Source of the DNA: Puia sp.
Lineage (GTDB): Bacteria > Bacteroidota > Bacteroidia > Chitinophagales > Chitinophagaceae
Assembly (NCBI GenBank): GCA_031292515.1
Contig: JARLGZ010000177.1
Span: 124,001 to 188,000 of the forward strand
DNA length: 64,000 bases
Direction: 5' to 3'
Below the pieces are notes generated by a model. That model did no database searches, had not been told where the DNA came from, and worked only from the letters and a program-made list of their open reading frames with translations. This document shows, one piece after another, positions 36,584 to 45,433 of the stretch (position 1 is its first letter; each line of letters starts with the position of its first letter). A program made the translations under genes and the position numbers.

Positions 36584-36700
36584 GGAAAAGCGACAAAGTT
36601 TTATATTAAAATCATATTAACACCAACAGTATCAGGACTGACAGGCAGCCTTCAATCGTTGCCGTCAAACCATTGCTAACAGTTGTTAGTATTGCGGGAA

Positions 36701-37795
36701 CTATTTTGCCGTCCTGTAGTATAACAACAATGCCACCCCGCTGAAGATGATATTGGGAAGCCATGCCGCCAGCATTGGTGGAAAATCTCCCTTTTGGGCA
36801 AAGGTCACGGAAAACTTATCCATCACAACGAAGATCGATGCCGTGACAAGGCCGATAGCCATCTGCAGTCCGCTTCCGCCCCTTACTTTCCGGGAGGCGA
36901 TGATCGCGCCCATCAGGGTCATGATGATCACGGAAAAAGGCGTGGCGTCGCGCCGGTAGCGCTCTACCTTGTAGGTGCTCAACCCTTCGGTTCCCCTGAG
37001 CTTTTCCATGTAGATAAATTGTTTCAGCTCCGGCGAGGTCATTTTGTCCTTGAGATAATCGTCCCGCTTAAGCTCTCTCGGAAGTACGTTTAGATTTACG
37101 TGCAGGGTATCGAGCTTCCGGACGGTCTCGTGCAGGCCATCGATATTTCGCTCTATTATATTACGCAGCTTCCAGTCCTTCTTCACCGGATCCCACTTGA
37201 TGGACTCAGCCCGCATATTATAATAGATCTTGTTCCCCCGGATGCGCTGCATAAAAAAACTGCTGGCCGATTTTTGGGAGGTGTCATAATACCTCATGCT
37301 CACAAAAGTCGTCGAATCGACCCTGAGATAATAGTTGTTGTTTTTGTAAGGGTCGCCGTTGTAAGAACTATTCCGATCGACATAGTTCGCCTGGAAATCG
37401 GTCCTGATCTCATTGGCCCTGGGAACCCAGAACTGACTTGCGACCCAGAACAGGGTAGCGAGCAGCACCGACCCGATTACGTAGGGTCTCAACATCCGGT
37501 TATAACGAACTCCTCCAGCCAGGATGGCGATGAACTCCGACCGGCCGGCCATTTTGGAAGTAAAATAGATCACGGCCACATAAATCATCAAAGGAAAGAT
37601 CATAGAGACGATAAAGGGCACAAAACCAAAATAATAATGGGTTACGAGCTGCCAGCTGCTAAGACCGGACCTCACAAAATCATCGGCTTTCTCGCTGGTA
37701 TCGATCACCACGGCAATCACCGTTATCACCAATATCGTGAAGATGAACGTACTGAAAAATTTCCTGAGTATATACCTGTCTAAAATAGTGAGCAT
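36701..37795 (-). CDS. LptF/LptG family permease (lipopolysaccharide export)
   Basis: 364 residues from the ATG at 37795; the frame opens at 37861 but the added residues do not look like a signal. Three N-terminal membrane helices (about 8-30, 48-75 and 95-118), a large periplasmic jellyroll region (about 120-265) and three C-terminal helices (about 275-360) fit the YjgP/YjgQ family. Together with LptB it extracts LPS from the inner membrane. LptF and LptG cannot be told apart by eye. It lies 313 bp downstream of tgt on the same strand. Confidence 0.88.
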   Translation of the reverse strand: MLTILDRYILRKFFSTFIFTILVITVIAVVIDTSEKADDFVRSGLSSWQLVTHYYFGFVPFIVSMIFPLMIYVAVIYFTSKMAGRSEFIAILAGGVRYNRMLRPYVIGSVLLATLFWVASQFWVPRANEIRTDFQANYVDRNSSYNGDPYKNNNYYLRVDSTTFVSMRYYDTSQKSASSFFMQRIRGNKIYYNMRAESIKWDPVKKDWKLRNIIERNIDGLHETVRKLDTLHVNLNVLPRELKRDDYLKDKMTSPELKQFIYMEKLRGTEGLSTYKVERYRRDATPFSVIIMTLMGAIIASRKVRGGSGLQMAIGLVTASIFVVMDKFSVTFAQKGDFPPMLAAWLPNIIFSGVALLLYYRTAK

Positions 37796-38107
37796 GATGA
37801 CTTTACCGGACTCCCTTAACCATTTTCCGCGGGCATCCGTCAGCGCGCAAAAGTAGTGCAAAAAAAACCGCCAATTATTTTAAAAACCCCAAAAAAAAAC
37901 TAATTTATCGGGGAAAGCCCGCCAAGATACCCCCCTCCGGAAAAACTATCATTTCGGGGTTATCCTGACCGCCCGCCCGGAAATCGCCTCTATACGCAGA
38001 TAAGGCCATTCATGAATACCTAAGAAGATGGGGTGTCCCATACTTTCCTGGCTGGAATTCCTCCATCTCAGCGGAAAAATGGAGAAGGCCACGCGTACAC
38101 GGCATTC

Positions 38108-39247
38108 TCACAGCCTGGTTTGCAGCAATCTGACCTGCTCCTGCTTCCATGAGGTGAAGTCATTCTGAAGAATATGTTCCCGGGCCTGCTTTACAAGGTG
38201 AAGATAAAATGCCAGGTTGTGCACGCTGGCTATTGTAAGGCCCAGGATCTCCTTCGACTTCATCAGGTGCCGCAGGTAGGCCTTGCTGTAATAGTTGCTG
38301 GGAATCGAGTCGATCGCATCGTCAATCGGCGAAAAATCCTTCTCCCATTTTTTATTATCGATATTAATGACGCCACGGGAGGTGAAAAGCATCGCGTTAC
38401 GTCCATTACGTGTGGGCATTACGCAGTCGAATAGGTCCACTCCCCGCGCAATGCATTCGAGCAGATTCCAGGGTGTTCCGACGCCCATGAGGTACCGCGG
38501 TTTGTCGGCCGGCAGATTCTCACAGCAAAGGGCGCAAAGATCATACAGTTGCTCCTCGGGTTCTCCCACACTTAGCCCGCCAATGGCATTTCCTACGGCA
38601 TTCCTGGAAGAGACGAATTCACAGGACGTCTTTCTAAGATCGGTATAAGTGCCCCCCTGTACGATCGGGAAAAGATTTTGGTGAAAGCCATATCTGTCTT
38701 CTGTGTTCGCAAATCTGTCTATACACCTCTCCAGCCACCGGTGCGTCAGTCGCATGGACTTTTCGACATAGGAGTATTCGCTTGGATAGGGAGGGCATTC
38801 GTCGAACGCCATGATGATATCGCCGCCGATCGACCGCTGAATATCCATCACTTTTTCAGGGGTGAACAAATGCCGGGATCCGTCAATATGTGACTGGAAA
38901 AGGACACCTTCTTCCCGGATAGTTCTTGTTCCTGCCAGCGAAAATACCTGGTATCCTCCGCTATCGGTCAGGATAGGCCGGCTCCATCCTGAAAAACGGT
39001 GCAGGCCGCCTGCCTGTTCCAGCACATCCAGTCCGGGCCGCAGGTATAAGTGATAAGTATTACCTAGTATAATCTGCGCTTTTACATCAGTCTCCAATTG
39101 TTGCTGGGTAACTCCCTTGACACTACCGGCCGTACCGACCGGCATAAAAATTGGAGTAAGGATCTCGCCATGATCCGTAGTGATCTTCCCTGCCCGCGCG
39201 GCAGAATCCTTGTTGGTAACTATCAGGTCAAATTGTAATGCAGCCAT
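38108..39247 (-). CDS. tgt: tRNA-guanine transglycosylase lacking the zinc cysteines
   Basis: 379 residues from the ATG at 39247; 57 further in-frame upstream residues look non-coding. It exchanges guanine 34 for preQ1 in tRNAs with GUN anticodons. Substrate and catalytic segments are intact: the Asp in LTDSGGYQVF (about 95) and in DLFDCVMPTRNGR (about 274). The CxCxxC zinc site of the E. coli enzyme is replaced: the aligned stretch SPIDDAIDSIPSNYYSKAYL has Ile, Ser and Ser instead of the three cysteines (about 312, 314 and 317), while the following His (about 343) remains. Confidence 0.9.
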   Translation of the reverse strand: MAALQFDLIVTNKDSAARAGKITTDHGEILTPIFMPVGTAGSVKGVTQQQLETDVKAQIILGNTYHLYLRPGLDVLEQAGGLHRFSGWSRPILTDSGGYQVFSLAGTRTIREEGVLFQSHIDGSRHLFTPEKVMDIQRSIGGDIIMAFDECPPYPSEYSYVEKSMRLTHRWLERCIDRFANTEDRYGFHQNLFPIVQGGTYTDLRKTSCEFVSSRNAVGNAIGGLSVGEPEEQLYDLCALCCENLPADKPRYLMGVGTPWNLLECIARGVDLFDCVMPTRNGRNAMLFTSRGVINIDNKKWEKDFSPIDDAIDSIPSNYYSKAYLRHLMKSKEILGLTIASVHNLAFYLHLVKQAREHILQNDFTSWKQEQVRLLQTRL

Positions 39248-39353
39248 TGTATGCCTAAAACGGTGCAAGATACGGGATTTTAGGAGCTCAAAGTTTATGC
39301 GTATTTTCGTGGCCCGTGAGACGGAATATGCCGGAATAAATCGTAGAATTTTT

Positions 39354-40484
39354 ATGGTTAAAATGTATTCAAATTTACCCTGGAAGGAATTCCTGTTTAT
39401 TGTATTTTGCCTGATCACGTTGATACAACTGTCCTACTACGGCATTTTTTTCCGTCTTCTTGCATTTTTCAAACCGGCCGACAAGGAGCAATCCCAACAA
39501 CATCCGGTAAGCGTTATTATCTGCGCCAGGGATGAAGCGGCTAAACTGGTAACACACCTGACGGGGGTCCTTGTCCAGACCTATCCCAGTACGCACGAAG
39601 TGATCGTCGTCAATCATAATAGCCAGGATGATACCCGTTATCTATTGGACGAATTCAAAAAAACATTCAAGGGTCTTCATATCGTGAACCTGGAGCAGGA
39701 AGCGATCGGAATCCCGGGGAAAAAATATCCGCTCAGCATCGGAATCAAAGAAGCAAAATATGAGATCGTGCTCCTGACCGACGCCGACTGCGTGCCGGCC
39801 AGCGAATTTTGGATCCATAAGATGCAGGACGGCTATCGAAAAGGCATAGAAGTAGTTTTGGGATACAGCCCCCTGCACAAAAGACCGGGGTTGCTCAATA
39901 AGATCATCCGGTTCGATTGTTTCCATACGGGATTGCAATATCTCTCTTATGCCCTGGCCGGACTGCCGTACATGGGTGTTGGCAGGAATCTCTCTTACAA
40001 AAAGGAAGTATTCTTTCGCAATAAAGGATTCTCTTCCATCAATCATGTCCCGGGGGGAGATGACGACCTGTTCGTCAACCGGGTAGCCAACAAGAAAAAC
40101 ACCGCTGTCATGATTGACCCTCAAACCTTTACACTGTCGGAGCCCAAAAAAACCTTCGGAGATTGGATGCGTCAGAAAACACGCCACTATAGCACCGCCA
40201 GATTTTACAAACCCCTGCACAAATTCCTTCTCGGCGGATATGCCCTCACGCATTTCCTGTTCTATCCTTTGTTTTTTTGCAGCTTGTTTTACGATTGGCG
40301 GGCCGCCCTGATTGTATTTGGCATTCGCCTCATTACCCAAGGCTTTATCTATTACAAGTCAATGCAACAATTGGATGAAGAAGACCTCTTTCCCTGGTGG
40401 TGGCTTCTGGATATCTGGATGTTCTTTTATTATTTCATCTTTGCATCTGCATTATGGAAAAAGCCAAGAACCACCTGGAACTGA
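39354..40484 (+). CDS. Family 2 glycosyltransferase, membrane-bound
   Basis: 376 residues from the ATG at 39354. An N-terminal membrane helix (about 12-33) is followed by a GT-A domain with VSVIICARDEA, LLTDADCVP (DxD-type metal/nucleotide site) and GGDDDLFVNRVA. Two or three C-terminal helices (about 290-370) follow. It probably transfers a sugar to a lipid or polysaccharide acceptor at the inner membrane. The acceptor is unknown. It is divergent from tgt and overlaps the start of rsmG by 31 bp. Confidence 0.85.
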   Translation: MVKMYSNLPWKEFLFIVFCLITLIQLSYYGIFFRLLAFFKPADKEQSQQHPVSVIICARDEAAKLVTHLTGVLVQTYPSTHEVIVVNHNSQDDTRYLLDEFKKTFKGLHIVNLEQEAIGIPGKKYPLSIGIKEAKYEIVLLTDADCVPASEFWIHKMQDGYRKGIEVVLGYSPLHKRPGLLNKIIRFDCFHTGLQYLSYALAGLPYMGVGRNLSYKKEVFFRNKGFSSINHVPGGDDDLFVNRVANKKNTAVMIDPQTFTLSEPKKTFGDWMRQKTRHYSTARFYKPLHKFLLGGYALTHFLFYPLFFCSLFYDWRAALIVFGIRLITQGFIYYKSMQQLDEEDLFPWWWLLDIWMFFYYFIFASALWKKPRTTWN

Positions 40485-41122
40485 TCACAAAGTATTTTTC
40501 AGATTTTACTCCGCGGCAGCTGGCACAATTGTCGGCCCTGGACGAATTGTATTCAGACTGGAACAACAAGATCAATGTGATATCCCGCAAAGACATCGAC
40601 AGCCTCTATGAGAAACATGTCCTGCATTCCTTAAGTATCGCAGCCGCGTTTGAATTCCTGCCAGGCATGGAAATCATCGATATCGGCACCGGCGGCGGAT
40701 TTCCCGGCATCCCCCTGGCTATCTTTTACCCTGAAGCCCGCTTCCACCTCGTCGACAGCATCGGCAAAAAAATCAAAGTTGTGGAAGCCGTTCGGAATGC
40801 GATCGGATTAACCAATCTCAGCATGCAGCACGGCCGTGTTGAAGAGATCAGGAACAGGAAATTCGATGTAGCCGTATCGAGGGCTGTGGCCCCCCTGAAA
40901 GACCTGTGGGCCTGGTCAAAACCCCTTCTGCGCAAATCATCGCGCTCCAGGGAGCATACACCGCAGGAAGAGCCGCTGGCTAACGGTCTTATCTGTCTCA
41001 AAGGAGGCGATCTGGCGGCAGAAATCGCGGAAAGCGGATGCCGCCCCCGGGTAATGGAGGTCTATGAGCTTTTCGCCGAGGAGTATTTCCGCGAGAAATA
41101 CCTGCTTTATACCCCTTTATAA
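40454..41122 (+). CDS. rsmG: 16S rRNA (guanine527-N7)-methyltransferase
   Basis: 222 residues from the ATG at 40454, inside the end of the glycosyltransferase gene. The SAM-binding motif IIDIGTGGGFPGIPL and the preceding NVISRKDIDSLYEKHVLHSL are diagnostic of RsmG/GidB. It methylates G527 in the 530 loop of 16S rRNA. A polar insertion of about a dozen residues (KSSRSREHTPQEE) precedes the conserved GLICLKGGDL strand. Confidence 0.93.
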   Translation: MEKAKNHLELITKYFSDFTPRQLAQLSALDELYSDWNNKINVISRKDIDSLYEKHVLHSLSIAAAFEFLPGMEIIDIGTGGGFPGIPLAIFYPEARFHLVDSIGKKIKVVEAVRNAIGLTNLSMQHGRVEEIRNRKFDVAVSRAVAPLKDLWAWSKPLLRKSSRSREHTPQEEPLANGLICLKGGDLAAEIAESGCRPRVMEVYELFAEEYFREKYLLYTPL

Positions 41123-41250
41123 GGCAAGACAACCCTTGTGGCATCCCATCGCTCTTATCTTGTAAAAAAACCATATCCCATCCCATAACTCTTATGACGT
41201 AAAAATCTCTTATAGCGTCCCATAACCCTTATGATGCCAACAACCCTTAT
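41112..41250 (+). repeat. Degenerate 18-19-bp tandem array with a CYCTTAT core
   Basis: Cores CCCTTAT or CTCTTAT occur at 41152, 41189, 41207, 41226 and 41244. Weaker matches occur at 41114 (CCTTTAT) and 41133 (CCCTTGT). Spacings are 19, 19, 37, 18, 19 and 18, so one unit near 41170 has decayed. A fuller unit consensus is about CCCATAACYCTTATGAYG. The array begins at the rsmG stop and ends about 115 bp before the orphan response regulator. Confidence 0.6.
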
Positions 41251-41301
41251 ATTATAAGCTCATTTTTGTGTGCCCGGGGCGACAATTTCACCCGAAAAGC
41301 C

Positions 41302-41337
41302 CCGGACACACAAAAACTACCACAAAATGGTATTTTT
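41302..41337 (+). promoter_or_regulatory. TACCA-N5-TGGTA palindrome upstream of the response regulator (copy 1)
   Basis: The core TACCACAAAATGGTA is at 41318-41332, preceded by CCGGACAC and followed by a T-rich stretch. A second copy of the whole element lies just after the gene, at 42031-42069. The position 34 nt before the ATG suggests an operator, possibly for autoregulation by the LuxR-type regulator it precedes. Confidence 0.5.
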
Positions 41338-41366
41338 ATTTCAGCAATCGGACGGACCTTTAGCAT

Positions 41367-42020
41367 ATGATAATATCGGTGTGTATTGTGGAGGATAACA
41401 AAGATATCCGGTCGGCCCTGGAGCAAATCATTACCATGGCAGATGGATTTGTGCTGGCAGGGGCATTCCCCGATGTGGATCAGGCATTGCAGAAGATCCC
41501 GCTTGCAAAACCGGATATCGTACTGATGGACATTCACCTTGGAGATGGAGAGACCGGCATCGACTGCGTAAGACAACTAAAACCCCTGCATCCGGAAATA
41601 CTCTTCATGATGTGTACAGTCTACGAAGAAGATGAAAAAATATTTGAAGCCCTGACAGCGGGAGCGAACGGCTATATTCTTAAGAAAACCGCTCCCGGCA
41701 AACTGCTCGACGCCATGCGTGAGCTCTATGAAGGAGGAGCGCCCATGAGCAGCCAGATCGCCCGCAAAGTCGTAAATGCCTTCCGGGGCAAGGCCGCCAA
41801 CATTGAAACACAGGACCATAACACCGGAAAATCCATCAGTACCTTATCAAACCGCGAAAACGAAATATTGGAACTGCTGGCAAAAGGTATGCTCTATAAG
41901 GAGATTGCAGGTCGCCTGTTTATCAGTCAGGAGACCGTGAGAAAGCATGTCTATCACATATACGAAAAATTACATGTAAGCAATCGCGTGGAAGCGATTA
42001 ACAAATTCTTCGGCCGTTAA
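41367..42020 (+). CDS. NarL/FixJ-family response regulator
   Basis: 217 residues. The receiver domain (about 1-120) has acidic residues in IVEDN, the phospho-acceptor in VLMDIHLGDG (about Asp54) and the lysine in ILKKTAPG. The LuxR-type helix-turn-helix (about 150-212) contains LSNRENEILELLAKGMLYKEIA and SNRVEAINKFF. No kinase gene is adjacent, so it is an orphan here. It is flanked on both sides by copies of a TACCAC...TGGTA palindrome. Confidence 0.92.
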   Translation: MIISVCIVEDNKDIRSALEQIITMADGFVLAGAFPDVDQALQKIPLAKPDIVLMDIHLGDGETGIDCVRQLKPLHPEILFMMCTVYEEDEKIFEALTAGANGYILKKTAPGKLLDAMRELYEGGAPMSSQIARKVVNAFRGKAANIETQDHNTGKSISTLSNRENEILELLAKGMLYKEIAGRLFISQETVRKHVYHIYEKLHVSNRVEAINKFFGR

Positions 42021-42030
42021 CTAACCTATG

Positions 42031-42069
42031 CCGGACACCGCCTGGAAAACTACCACAAAGTGGTATTGT
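42031..42069 (+). promoter_or_regulatory. TACCAC-AAA-GTGGTA palindrome downstream of the response regulator (copy 2)
   Basis: A perfect palindrome with 6-bp arms at 42051-42065, within a repeat (CCGGACAC ... AAAACTACCAC ... GGTATTGTT) that matches copy 1 upstream of the gene. No gene on the plus strand follows it before the terminator at 42184. Confidence 0.5.
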
Positions 42070-42183
42070 TTTGTCTTTACGGGGTGTTATTTTTGCTCTC
42101 AGGTTGCAATCATCAAATATGGGTTAATCATTTTACCTTGTCCCGATGAAAAATCAGGCAGATCAACCCTTATAGTGGAAGCA

Positions 42184-42215
42184 AAAATAGCAGATAATCT
42201 ATTATCTGCTATTTT
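42184..42215. terminator. Bidirectional terminator hairpin
   Basis: AAAATAGCAGATAA (42184-42197) and TTATCTGCTATTTT (42202-42215) form a perfect 14-bp stem with a TCTA loop. The outer arms provide A/T runs on both sides. It lies between the convergent response regulator (+) and M1 peptidase (-) genes. Confidence 0.85.
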
Positions 42216-42243
42216 GATTTAGCAGCCCTTTGAATCTATCTTT

Positions 42244-44178
42244 CTACCAATTCAGCTCCATCTTATTATTCGTCCGGTCGACATCGGCCATTCGCTGGGA
42301 CGGGTCGATTTCGATGCTTTTCAAATCCAGCAGCTTCCGGCCGACCTGAAAAGTATATTTGGGATCGGTCCATTTCCAGGGATCGAATATAGTCGCCGGA
42401 ACGGAAGGGTCTTCCGCTGCCTTCGCACCGAACATCAGGTATTGGGGAATATAGACCATCTCCTTGCTGCCATCCTTATATTTCAACACCACGTCTACAG
42501 GCATCGGCATTTTGCCGATCATCTTCAATCTTATATTTGTATGGCCGCCCTCTTCCCATAGACTGTCAATTCCATAATCGATCGTTTTGGTCGTGCTTAC
42601 CCAGTACTCCTTGTACCAATCCAGTTGCAGACCGCTGACTTTCTCAGCCACCCTTATAAAGTCCGCAGCATTCGGATGTTTAAACCGCCATTGGCGATAG
42701 TATTCCAACAGGATCCGGTCCCTTACCGGCGCCCCCGTTATATAACCCAGTTGTTCAAGGAACATCTCGCCTTTTGAATAAGAAGCGATGCTATAAGCGT
42801 AGTTCGTATTGAAATGATCCGCATGCGTAGTCAGCGGCTCTTCCAGACCACTCTTCACCAGGGAGAAATACCCTTCATAGGCGTCATAGTGCAGAAAAGG
42901 CAACTGGTGATTCTGCTTCTCCAGCAATTGCGCGATCCCGAGATTGCCGGGATTGCGCCTGGCCATCTCCTCATAATAATAACGCTGCACCAGGCTGGCC
43001 GCATAACTGGTAAAACCCTCGTCCATCCAGGCATAGAGGGATTCATTGGTTCCCAGCATCATCTGGTACCAACTGTGCATCCATTCATGAAATGCAGTCC
43101 CCAGTCCGGGGCCGGAGATCAGGGTACTCATGGGATACTCCATCCCGCCATCTCCTCCATGCACAAAAGAGTATTGCTTATACGGGTATTTCCCAAAATG
43201 TTGCTCAATAAAGGGCAATGCGACAACGGCCGCATCCGCTACCGTATTCCATTCCGAATCCAATTTGGGGTCATTGTCCTTGTTTTTATACAGCACGTTG
43301 ATAACGGGGCCACCGGGTACCTTACGCACCAGGTGATGATATTGCGGATCCGCGGCCCACATGAAATCATGAACATTGGGAGCCGAGAAATTCCAGACAA
43401 GTTTGCTACCTTCCGGCCGCAGGACCCTGGCACCTTTCGCCTCATAACCATACCCGACCTGGTCGGCATTCTGAAGATAGCCCGTCCCTCCGATGATATA
43501 GGTTTTGTCGATGGATATCTTCACTTCATAGTCTCCCCATACGCCATAGAACTCTCTCGCCACATAAGGGGTAGGATGCCATCCCTCATAATCGTATTCG
43601 CAGATTTTGGGATACCACTGGCTCATGGAATATCGAACGCCTGTCCTGGGATTATCCCTACCGCTCCTGCGTACCTGGAGAGGCACCTGCGCTTCAAAAT
43701 CCATGTCGAATACAACGGAAGACTTCGGCAGAATGGGTTTGCTGAGCGATACTTCGAGGATGGTTTCATCGACCTTCCAGTGCTGGACCACACCGTTCAT
43801 GCTGAGGGATAGCACCTTCTGGTAGCCGATCTCATCGGGTTTTAAATGTTCGATACGGTCCTTTACCCGGCTGTCCCAGTCCAGTTGTTCATGGCCGTCA
43901 CGTCCTTTGCCATAGGAGATTTTGCCCAACTCACGACTGCGCGCGTCCATCATACTACCGGGTTGAAACGCATTCCAGTAGAGGTGATAAAACACTTTGC
44001 GCAGCGTATCCGGAGAATTATTCGTATACACCAACCGCTGTTTGCCGGTGAAACGATTGGTCGTGACATCCATGTCGATGTCCATACGGTATTTCACGCG
44101 TTGCTGCCAGCGATCGGGCTGAGCATACAATGGATATCCGGCGACACATATAACAAACAGGAAAAGGATCCGTTGCAT
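42244..44178 (-). CDS. M1 family metallopeptidase, secreted
   Basis: 644 residues. A signal peptide covers about residues 1-20 (ends around LYAQ). An N-terminal beta domain (about 25-230) precedes the gluzincin domain with the zinc site HEWMH (His364 and His368) followed after 18 residues by Glu387. The exopeptidase motif GGMEY (about 344-348) stands in place of the common GAMEN. It cleaves N-terminal residues from peptides, probably in the periplasm or outside the cell. It is longer at the N-terminus than minimal bacterial M1 enzymes and lacks a recognisable T9SS tail. Confidence 0.9.
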   Translation of the reverse strand: MQRILFLFVICVAGYPLYAQPDRWQQRVKYRMDIDMDVTTNRFTGKQRLVYTNNSPDTLRKVFYHLYWNAFQPGSMMDARSRELGKISYGKGRDGHEQLDWDSRVKDRIEHLKPDEIGYQKVLSLSMNGVVQHWKVDETILEVSLSKPILPKSSVVFDMDFEAQVPLQVRRSGRDNPRTGVRYSMSQWYPKICEYDYEGWHPTPYVAREFYGVWGDYEVKISIDKTYIIGGTGYLQNADQVGYGYEAKGARVLRPEGSKLVWNFSAPNVHDFMWAADPQYHHLVRKVPGGPVINVLYKNKDNDPKLDSEWNTVADAAVVALPFIEQHFGKYPYKQYSFVHGGDGGMEYPMSTLISGPGLGTAFHEWMHSWYQMMLGTNESLYAWMDEGFTSYAASLVQRYYYEEMARRNPGNLGIAQLLEKQNHQLPFLHYDAYEGYFSLVKSGLEEPLTTHADHFNTNYAYSIASYSKGEMFLEQLGYITGAPVRDRILLEYYRQWRFKHPNAADFIRVAEKVSGLQLDWYKEYWVSTTKTIDYGIDSLWEEGGHTNIRLKMIGKMPMPVDVVLKYKDGSKEMVYIPQYLMFGAKAAEDPSVPATIFDPWKWTDPKYTFQVGRKLLDLKSIEIDPSQRMADVDRTNNKMELNW

Positions 44179-44191
44179 CGTTATTTTTTTA

Positions 44192-44641
44192 CTAAAGAGT
44201 GATATTATCTTTCAGCAACTGACCTTCCGGAGAGAACAACAGGTTCCTTTTCTGAAGATCGCTCTTCGATACCAAAATATGATACTGAATGACACTTCCC
44301 GGAAGATAGACCTGATAAACGGTTTTTATCTTCCAATCCGCATATTTACTTTTCCGGAGACCATCGTTTACAGGAGCGGGCAGCGCTGCCTGTCCGATCG
44401 TTTTTTCCGTGCTGACCCAGGTTCCGTTCTTCCTGAACCGGGCTTCGTATTTTGATGTGTCGATCATAAAATTGGCCTGGGCATAGCCGATCCTGTCCTT
44501 CCAGGAAACCTTGGAGGCGTTAGGATATCTGGCTTTCAACGAATCTGTCACCTGGGAGGGGAGACTCCCGATCTGGGCCTTTACGGAATGACCCGCCATC
44601 AGCATTCCGCCTGTCAATAATAGAAAGAATAGTCGTCGCAT
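44192..44641 (-). CDS. PepSY-like secreted protein
   Basis: 149 residues from the ATG at 44641, where the signal peptide begins (RRLFFLLLTGGMLMAGHSVKA). The mature part resembles the PepSY-like (PF11396) domain common in Bacteroidetes: SLKARYPNASKVSWKDRIGYAQANF followed by a strand-rich repeat with DWKIKTVYQVYLP and a C-terminal LLFSPEGQLLKD. Such proteins are periplasmic; their function is not established. It lies 13 bp upstream of the M1 peptidase gene and is probably co-transcribed. Confidence 0.75.
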   Translation of the reverse strand: MRRLFFLLLTGGMLMAGHSVKAQIGSLPSQVTDSLKARYPNASKVSWKDRIGYAQANFMIDTSKYEARFRKNGTWVSTEKTIGQAALPAPVNDGLRKSKYADWKIKTVYQVYLPGSVIQYHILVSKSDLQKRNLLFSPEGQLLKDNITL

Positions 44642-44761
44642 ATAAATATGAATTTTAAGGTTGCTTATATCAAATCTCGATTGAATTTCCTTTTTTGCGC
44701 CGACCCTCTTTTTTCCCACCGAATCCCCTTTCCCCGGTTTGTCCTCATCTTTTCATCCGTA

Positions 44762-45430
44762 TCAGCATTCCACGCCCGCTACTACGATCACGATCTCACC
44801 TTTGACGGCCTTTGCAGAAAAATAATCGCATACCTCCCGCAACGTGCCCCGCCTGTTCTCTTCATACATCTTCGAGATCTCGCGGCTGACGCAGCAAAGC
44901 CTGTCCGCTCCGAAATAACCGGCGAACTCTTCCAGGGTCTTTACCAGTCTCATGGGTGATTCATAAAACACCAGGGTACGCTCCTCAAGAGCCAGTTTTT
45001 TCAAAAGGCTTTGCCTTCCCTTCTTGAGGGGAAGAAACCCCTCGAAACAGAAACGGTTTGTCGGCAAACCGCTATTTACAAGAGCGGGTACGAATGCGGT
45101 AGCGCCGGGCAAACACTCCACCCGCACGCCCACCTTGATGCACTCCCTGACCAACAAAAAGGCCGGATCAGAGATCCCCGGAGTCCCCGCATCGGTAAGA
45201 AGCGCCATCGTCTTTCCCTGGAGCAACTGATCGGCCAAATGGTGCAGAATCTTATGCTCATTATGCTGGTGGTAAGGAGTCAGCGGCTTAATGAGTTGAT
45301 AATGATTTAACAACCGTGATGAGTTCCGTGTATCCTCCGCAAGTATGAGGTCCACCTTTTTCAGCACTTCCAATGCCCGGAGAGTAATGTCCTGGAGGTT
45401 ACCGATGGGGGAGGGAACAATATAGAGCAT
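44762..45430 (-). CDS. rsmI: 16S rRNA (cytidine1402-2'-O)-methyltransferase
   Basis: 222 residues of the tetrapyrrole-methylase fold. SAM-site segments are visible: LYIVPSPIGNLQDITLRA at the N-terminus, LILAEDTRNS, LLTDAGTPGISDPAF and GATAFVPALVNSGLP. It methylates the 2'-OH of C1402 in 16S rRNA. It is the last gene of a run with purS, pssA and pepP, and starts 3 bp after the purS stop. It is slightly short compared with proteobacterial RsmI, lacking the C-terminal extension. Confidence 0.93.
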   Translation of the reverse strand: MLYIVPSPIGNLQDITLRALEVLKKVDLILAEDTRNSSRLLNHYQLIKPLTPYHQHNEHKILHHLADQLLQGKTMALLTDAGTPGISDPAFLLVRECIKVGVRVECLPGATAFVPALVNSGLPTNRFCFEGFLPLKKGRQSLLKKLALEERTLVFYESPMRLVKTLEEFAGYFGADRLCCVSREISKMYEENRRGTLREVCDYFSAKAVKGEIVIVVAGVEC

Positions 45431-45433
45431 AGT

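Noticed and set aside
37950-38105. Open frame of about 50 codons following the tgt stop on the minus strand in the same frame (ends ...RITPK)
   Set aside because: It lacks an ATG start and a recognisable family. Tgt proteins normally end where this one does, so it is more likely chance read-through.
41112-41250. CRISPR array
   Set aside because: The repeat period is only 18-19 bp with no room for spacers, units are degenerate, and no cas genes are nearby.
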